A stretch of 64,000 nucleotides of DNA, from contig JAACJK010000163.1 in the NCBI GenBank assembly GCA_013368325.1, forward strand, positions 2,480,001 to 2,544,000. Direction: 5' to 3'. The DNA is from Ephemerocybe angulata. Taxonomy: Eukaryota > Basidiomycota > Agaricomycetes > Agaricales > Psathyrellaceae. Below the pieces are notes generated by a model that worked only from the letters and a program-made list of their open reading frames with translations, searched no databases and was not told where the DNA came from. A program made the position numbers and the translations under genes. Shown in pieces: positions 58,572-64,000 of the stretch. The first letter of the stretch is position 1. Each line of letters opens with the position of its first letter.

Positions 58572-59074
58572 TAGTGCCTTACAGGCCCAGGCCCGGCCCA
58601 AAAGCCGCGGCTAAGGCCCGGCTTTGGGCGGCCAAGGCCCACCAAAATCCTGGGCCAAGCCTTGAGCCCCCAAATTGGTCGGGCCCGGCTCGGCTCACGG
58701 CTTAGGCCGCGGCTTTTGTATACAATTTCTTTCTAATGAATTTCGGTCAAGGTCAGTAATTTTTTGTATTGAATGTATAGTACTATTAGTGGGGTAGTCA
58801 GAAATACTTTCTATGTTCAAAATAATGCTTTGCAACAGTCAGGAATTGAACCGTGAGCCTCACGGAGACATTTTCACGGTCACAACCACTGCACCATAAG
58901 GTCATATAATATATTACATCTACTCAAGGCCTAAGCCCCGGCTTTTTGGTCTGGGCCCGGCCTTGAGCCCAGCCCGGCCCTACTGCCAAATCGAGTAAGG
59001 CCCGGCTCGGCTTGGCCTGTAAGGGCCCGGCTAGGCCCGGCTCGCGGCTTTGAGCCCGAGCCTGTAAGGCACTA
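58572..59074. mobile_element. Non-autonomous hAT-like element (MITE)
   Basis: 503 bp with perfect 15 bp terminal inverted repeats, TAGTGCCTTACAGGC, followed by imperfect GGCCCGG-rich subterminal sequence. It is flanked by identical 8 bp duplications TTGGTACC. An 8 bp duplication and ends of the form TAGTG fit the hAT superfamily. It has no coding region. GGCCCGG runs at both ends surround an AT-rich centre that carries tRNA-like A and B boxes. It sits inside the KDZ transposase frame. Confidence 0.9.
58819..58903 (-). ncRNA. tRNA-like Pol III promoter unit inside the element
   Basis: On the minus strand TGGTGCAGTGG (A box, starting at 58896) and GGTTCAATTCC (B box, starting at 58852) are 44 nt apart, the same as in tRNA. 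TTTT at 58822-58819 could terminate a transcript of about 85 nt. The T-stem and acceptor stem do not pair well, so this is not a functional tRNA; a tRNA-derived sequence is more likely. ACCGTGA and TCACGGT arms can form an internal hairpin. Confidence 0.5.
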
Positions 59075-59082
59075 TTGGTACC
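59075..59082. repeat. Target site duplication, right
   Basis: TTGGTACC directly after the inserted element; identical to 58564-58571. Confidence 0.9.
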
Positions 59083-61875
59083 ATGCATCAATCTTCCTAA
59101 GCAAAGTGTTCGAACGGAGTTGGACGCGAGTCAACTCGCGGTCTCGAGAGTGGCTCCAGACTTGTTTCATCTCCGCCTTCAGGGCACGCCTTTGTAGCAG
59201 AATGTCAGTAGATAGATGTTGGAAAACATATGCTCACATACTGGTCTGCCTCGAGGTCGATACCTCGCATTATCAGTACGCTCGGTGAGACGTCAGGGCT
59301 GAGCGAGAAGTCCTTTCCCTGTGCAATTTGGATAGCTTCCGCGGCAGCGAGCGCTTTGCGAGTTGCGTCCTGTTTAGGGGCGATGACAAGCGTCTCGAAA
59401 GGGTTGGGCTTCGATGGATCTGCTTCCCAGCTCTCAGCCGCCTTCCTCCATGCCGCGAGCTTCTCCGTATCCAGAGTCGCCTCCAATTCCTGGTGTGCAA
59501 TTGTGTGCTCCGCCACTTTGGAGACGGCGTTATCCATTTTCTTCATTAGTGAGTTGCCTTGATTGAGTGTTAGTCTGCGACGAATGACTCCCTGGTTCGT
59601 AAAGAAGGTAAACGCACCAAGATCAATGACCTTCCGCCAATTGTAATCGCCAAAATTGTAATCGAGGGTGTCGCGACGCGTTCCCGGCCCCATCTCACGT
59701 GTACTCGTTGCCAGCGGGTTTAGGTCTCCCCAGCCACGCTCTGGTGCTTCTCCGTCGCCAAGTCCCGCTCCTGGAGTGAACATGAAGGCATACTTCGTTT
59801 GGCATGACGGGATATGCGCTGGAAGGTGAAATTTCGGGACGACGAAGCGAATTTGCGTATCCGCCTTGAGTAGCGGGGATTCACTCTTCTCGTCCATGAG
59901 TACAAGCCGGGCGAGCAGATACTTCGACCATTGACAGGCTATGTCGTAAGAAATAATGAAAGTTCGTAACAGGGTCAGGCCGAAGAGCATCAGGCCCCAA
60001 TGCAGTATGTAGTCCATGTTACAGTACCTAATATCATGATCAACGTTCAATGTCACCAATTTGAAGGCTCGAAGACATACCGTTCTCCTTTCTGGAGATC
60101 ACACACAGCGTTGGGTCGCTTCATGTTATGTCGCGCACACTCCACAGTCGCAGCACCAGAGGAAGCATACCCTTGCCCAGGAGTTACATCCGCGAGATTG
60201 ACAGCGTCGTGACGCGAACAGTCGCTCTTCGGCTCGACCTCATCCGCGTGTTCTTCGAGATACGTATTAAACTTCTTATTTTCCACGTAGTAGGCGAATC
60301 CTTCGCTTAACCCTGGGTCCGCTTCATCACTCGAGACGTCCTTTCTCCGCAAACGGAAACACGCGTCGAGAGCTATGTTCAAAGCATGGATATACCTGTG
60401 AAACAGTCGTTTATCAACACAAGGAAGTCCCAAAGGAAGAAAAGGCCCTCGCACCTGAGCGCTTCACTCTCATTTTCCCAGTCATCCGGCATGTTGATAT
60501 TGGGGTAAGGGCACGCCGGACAGAGAACGGCACATTCACCAGGCTTGGTCGCCGCGGCGTTGCGTACAGGATCGTGCCCACGTGCATGCCTCTTCAGGAG
60601 CTTCAAATGCCGCCATTCGTGGACCATGCGTAGGAAGCTTGGATATCGGTCCTGTCATAAAATAATAATGAGTTGTTATCCCAACATAGTTTTTCCTGCG
60701 AAGCATTGATAAATGAAGTACCTTCGCGGGGCTCAAGCCCGTGTTGTCGGTGAGTCGCGAGAGTGCCTTCCAGAGCTCGAATGGTGATACCTTCGACTCA
60801 TATTGGAGAATCTCAAAGACTTCTAGAACTCGAAAGGTCGCCGCAGACTTAGGGTTCTCTGTCGTAGCTGGGTAGAGTCGCCGTTCCAGTAGTTGTTCAA
60901 CTTGCGACTTCGCCGTAGCTCCACAACGGCAATAGCTTAGCCCAACGAGATGAACGGCGTCACAGTCAATGATCACGAAATCATCACCCCACGACACATC
61001 AGGGAGAGGACATATCTCTCCTGGGGGATGACCAAGTTGTATTCGCACCCCTAACGATTTTAACGATGATCTTGTGAAGTAGTTACCGTTCCAGGACTGC
61101 TGGTAAATTAGAAACAGTGGGCGGTATACATGTGGCTCACGCACCTCAATTCGATGTAATGGAAGATGCTCATGGGCACCCCGAATACACTCCCCACATA
61201 GCAGTCCGAGGTTGTCACAAGCGGTACACCTGTACTGGGCCTTTCGGGACATCCCTGGACAGCGGGGACAGGTCTCTGGTGGGTTCTTCCCTCGCCCTTC
61301 CAGCGTCAGAAGAATGCGAAGGTATTCGTCTATTTCCTTTGTCCACTGGTGAATGGCCGCATCCTGCAATATCTTAGAGCCCGCGCCGCAATAAATCGCG
61401 TGGATCTGACTCACCCCTTTCCCTTTTGGCCGATTCCGCGCGTTGGAGTTCTCGGTGCACGGCGGCGGCTCTTCTTGCTCGATGAAGCTGTCATAATAGT
61501 TCTTGTCCCATCCTGCGTCTTCCTCCCATGATTTCAGTATTTCCTCCGCTGTCCGGCGAACCGTAGCAACAGGCCGCGGAAGCTCATCAATATCGTCAAG
61601 GACGTGCATTTTGTTCGAGACGATCTTGAGAGAGCCGGAGGATAGCCGCTTGAAGTTGGTAATTTCCACATTCTGTGATGCTGTTGAGGGACTGGCGGGC
61701 TCTGGCCGAAGGGTCGCTAAGGGAGTGGACGTAGTGATCTTCAGCTTTCTCTTCTTCGCGGGTTTCGACATAATGAGAGCCGCGAGAGTGTGTAATTCGA
61801 TTTAGTGGGTAATTGGAGATTGGCGGGGGATTATTTATATCGGTTGACTATAGGGCTCATGAGTAGCGAGTAGCA

Positions 61876-62636
61876 ATGGGTAGACGGGCCCTCTATCTCA
61901 CCCTTGAGGCGAGGACAGCTGCTAAGAAGGCTCAGCGTGCTGCACGAGCACTGGAACCTGGGTAAGCCTAGAATTCAATCGGAGAAGTCAATCTGTAGTG
62001 ATACATTAGGATCCCAGAGCATCAGAACGTCGCCGTGAAGAGAATCGAAGGGCCTACCTCAAAAGGAAGAAGCCGCCGGTGCCTCCCCAACACATCGAGG
62101 CACTTGCCGATGCGGAGTTACACAGCCCAGAATACCATTATACGTTCAAACTCTTCGCGGAGGGGCACGACACGTTGGGGCTTGACACTGTTGATGTCGA
62201 GGTGCACGACTTCGAAGCCATGATCAACCTGCCACCATACCCTGATCCGGTTACCTCCCTTCCCGACTTCGCTGAATCCTGGCCACGGGTGTCAGCTGCA
62301 CTCCATGGATACATGACGCACCAATATATCCTTTCTTTAGGTTCAAGAAGTGCGGCAATCCATGCAACCCCGGACCACATCCTGATCGAGAAGGCTTGGG
62401 AGGAGTACACGAGGCTGGAGGACCGTTTTGAGCGCCTTTCGAAGATCGCAATTGATCCAGCAGGGTTGAGCGCCTCTGAAGTGAATCCGGTAGGGGCGAT
62501 AGCCTTCCAAAATCAGTTGTGGACAGCGCGGAGGATGGTGGACATTGCAAAAGAGCTATCTGTGTTGAAATCTGGGCGGAACTTTTTGCTACGTACGCTT
62601 ACGGACCGTACATGGGAACTTGGGCGACATCAATGA
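61876..62636 (+). CDS. KDZ-adjacent basic/acidic protein, unknown
   Basis: Two exons joined by an intron ending ATCCCAG near 62016. The N-terminus MGRRALYLTLEARTAAKKAQ and then ERRREENRRAYLKRKKPP is strongly basic, resembling a DNA-binding basic region. The rest (PPQHIEALADAELHSPEYHY, YPDPVTSLPDFAESWPRV, AWEEYTRLEDRFERLS) is helical and rather acidic. It is not recognised. It is divergent from the transposase with 104 nt between start codons, so they probably share a promoter, and it ends 18 nt from the stop of the next gene. Close packing suggests it moves with the transposase (inference). Confidence 0.7.
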
Positions 62637-62654
62637 TAAGATAGTAGTTCAGAC

Positions 62655-63207
62655 TCAGAGATAGCGACTACCAAATAGATCATCCTTCTGCGAGCAAATC
62701 ATGCACGATGGAGTAGTGCACGAGAAAGAGTCATGCATCCTGAGCCACTCCTTGTACGCTTCACAGAACTTGATTGCAGTCTCAACCGCCTCTTCCTCCC
62801 TCTTCTTCTTGATGATCTTGTTAGCGCGCCTGTTCATTTCGAAGCGAACTCTCTTTAAGCGCCTGTCAGCAAACGGGGAGTCAACTGTAAATAGACGTGT
62901 ACGTACCTCCATTTCGGCGTCGATCTTCTGCTGATATTTTTCGTCGCTAGTCGCGCCCTCACCTGAGGGCCTCCAACGCTTCAAGACCCATTCTTGAACA
63001 AATGGCTTGAGAAACTCCTCCCCGCGCCCTGCGTCAAGCTCGGCAGCATAGAGCTTGATCTTCCGCTTCAGGAACGCTTCCTTCTGCAGGTTGAATGCAG
63101 GGTAGGGACTCTCTTCGTCGCTGTCGTCATCCTAATTAAGGTTAGGTGTGCTCGGGGATGAAGAAGGCGAGGGAGGAGCGACATACCCAGTAAGAGTATT
63201 GCGACAT
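62655..63207 (-). CDS. KDZ-adjacent charged protein, unknown
   Basis: Three exons. MSQYSYW and an acidic run (DDDSDEESPYPAF) are split by the first intron near 63133-63186. Then come QKEAFLKRKIKLYAAELD, FLKPFVQEWVLKRWRPSGEG and, after a second intron near 62862-62906, RLKRVRFEMNRRANKIIKKK. It ends with CTTPSCMICSQKDDLFGSRYL, a possible small metal-binding cysteine cluster. No family is recognised. Its tail-to-tail arrangement with the preceding gene (18 nt between stops) and the shared charged style suggest it belongs to the same KDZ module. Confidence 0.65.
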
Positions 63208-64000
63208 GATGTTATGGGCTAATAAAGAGGTGAATGACTCTCGGTGTGCGAGTTCTGGGAGTGCTCGGTGCGTCCAGGGCATTATATATGCTGCAATCGC
63301 CTACTCACCCCTTTTCTGAGACGAGATGCTTGAAAACGGATTTACAGAAGCAGAGGTACCTCTGCAACTAGGAGGAAACCTGTCTATCCGCCTCCATGCT
63401 TCTCTTAGGTCCACAGATCAGTTGAGACGGTATTCCGATTTTGGAACACGGTAATAACCCTCAAGATTAATGCATGGATATCACAAATAACCGCTAGGGT
63501 ACGGGATTCTCGGCTCTCGGACGTGGCGAGTAGGGCTGCGGCTGAGCCCTTCTCCGTTGTTTCATAATGTATCACCGAGCTCCAAGTACCAGAAGCAGAC
63601 ACATCAAGAAGCCCCATCTCGATCTTGCTTCCCTCCAAATCCGGCACTTCAACTGGATGTCAACGACTCAGCACGCGCACCCGCTGGAATTTCAAAACTA
63701 ACTCTCTGCGGCCTCCAAAATCTCCAGCGAGTACCACGGAGCGAAGGAAGCAGGCACAAGCCCGTAATTTTCTAGAAAGGCCCGCCGAGATCGAGTGTGG
63801 GACACGACGACTCAATGTCTGAACTTCTGGGATATGGAGGAGACCAGGGGGACGCGGGGACTTATGTATGAAAGCGAAAAGCACAACGGCACGTAAATTA
63901 GAAGGAACAGGGTACAAGCAGCTCAGTTATACATGATTTCAATCATAGACCGAGGGGAAATAGGAATGGCGCGATCAAGGTAGGCGGAAAGGTCACTGAG
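63208..64000. other. Right flank, unresolved
   Basis: On the minus strand two open stretches, 63660-63917 and 63405-63647, are in the same frame and separated by one TGA. Joined, they would give about 170 residues (VVLAGDFGGRRELVLKFQR then VEVPDLEGSKIEMGLLDV). This may be the end of a gene with a nonsense mutation, or an intron was missed. A TAATGCATG occurs near 63470. Confidence 0.3.

Larger units (their letters stand above)
57541..61771 (-). pseudogene. KDZ transposase (CxC2 type), interrupted by a hAT-type insertion
   Basis: Transposase of the Kyakuja-Dileera-Zisupton class of fungal DNA transposons. The N-terminus is basic (MSKPAKKRKLKI). A Cys-rich region (CPRCPGMSRKAQYRCTACD, LLCGECIRGAHEHLPLHRIE) is followed by the CxC2-associated block: VHLVGLSYCRCGA, AATFRVLEVFEILQ, LSRLTDNTG, RYPSFLRMVHEWRHLKLLKR and AVLCPACPYPNINMP. 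The catalytic part has VECARHNMKRP, YCNMDYILHWG, FIISYDIACQWSKY, FHLPAHIPSCQTKYAF, and TPGAGLGDGEAPERGWGDLNP. The C-terminal helical region is rich in Arg/Glu (VEWAKSRARACRF). Several introns keep frame. After WYQ the 503 bp insertion 58572-59074 begins with an in-frame TAG. The DDE-like core is upstream and intact; only the C-terminal region of about 320 residues is cut off. One copy removed, the frame is open. Confidence 0.9.

Overview
The window looks like nuclear DNA of a mushroom-forming basidiomycete (Agaricomycetes). The genes are dense and cut by many 45-70 nt GT-AG introns, several with a CTAAC-type branch site. The families also fit: a KRE6/SKN1 beta-glucan synthesis protein, a basidiomycete-type cytochrome P450, F-box proteins, a tyrosine-kinase-like (TKL) kinase with an HGDLKG catalytic loop, a caspase-like C14 peptidase and a CxC2-type KDZ transposase. 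No species can be named from the sequence. All gene models were spliced by eye: identities are firmer than exact ends.

Layout. 0.9-3.6 kb: GMC flavin oxidoreductase. 4.2-6.9 kb: KRE6/SKN1-like GH16 protein with micro-exons of 5 and 11 nt. 7.9-10.4 kb: AP-1 clathrin adaptor beta subunit. 11.2-13.7 kb: secreted GH30 glucanase. 16.2-18.6 kb: cytochrome P450. 19.4-21.2 kb (minus): F-box protein, divergent from the tRNA pseudouridine synthase PUS3/DEG1 (21.5-23.1 kb). 23.2-25.5 kb (minus): caspase-like peptidase. 25.9-26.6 kb (minus): decayed glutathione S-transferase. 27.3-30.8 kb (minus): peroxisomal Lon protease ending in SRL. 32.6-36.0 kb: TKL kinase with a long disordered N-terminus. 37.0-38.1 kb: single-pass membrane protein. 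40.7-44.7 kb: large low-complexity protein. 45.4-47.1 kb (minus): F-box protein. 47.6-48.2 kb (minus): DUF202 membrane protein. 49.3-52.8 kb: secreted GH3 beta-glucosidase. 53.1-54.1 kb (minus): two-RRM protein with a likely mitochondrial leader. 54.8-55.4 kb: small cysteine-containing secreted protein.

The right end (55.5-63.2 kb) is the most unusual part. It holds a KDZ transposase and three unrecognised genes packed head-to-head and tail-to-tail. About 1 kb beside it is studded with copies of ATGCATTA/TGATGCAT. The transposase is broken by a 503 bp non-autonomous hAT-type element with 15 bp terminal inverted repeats and a perfect 8 bp target duplication. Removing the element and one duplication copy restores the transposase frame. 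The inserted element also carries tRNA-like Pol III A and B boxes at exact tRNA spacing. A separate genome-scale signal is the 9-mer GGGCGCTTA, found 11 times exactly, mostly between genes.

Functionally, the KRE6-like protein, the GH30 and the GH3 suggest cell-wall beta-glucan building and turnover. The remaining genes are housekeeping (AP-1, PUS3, Lon, RRM) or members of lineage-expanded families (GMC, P450, F-box, kinase, caspase-like).
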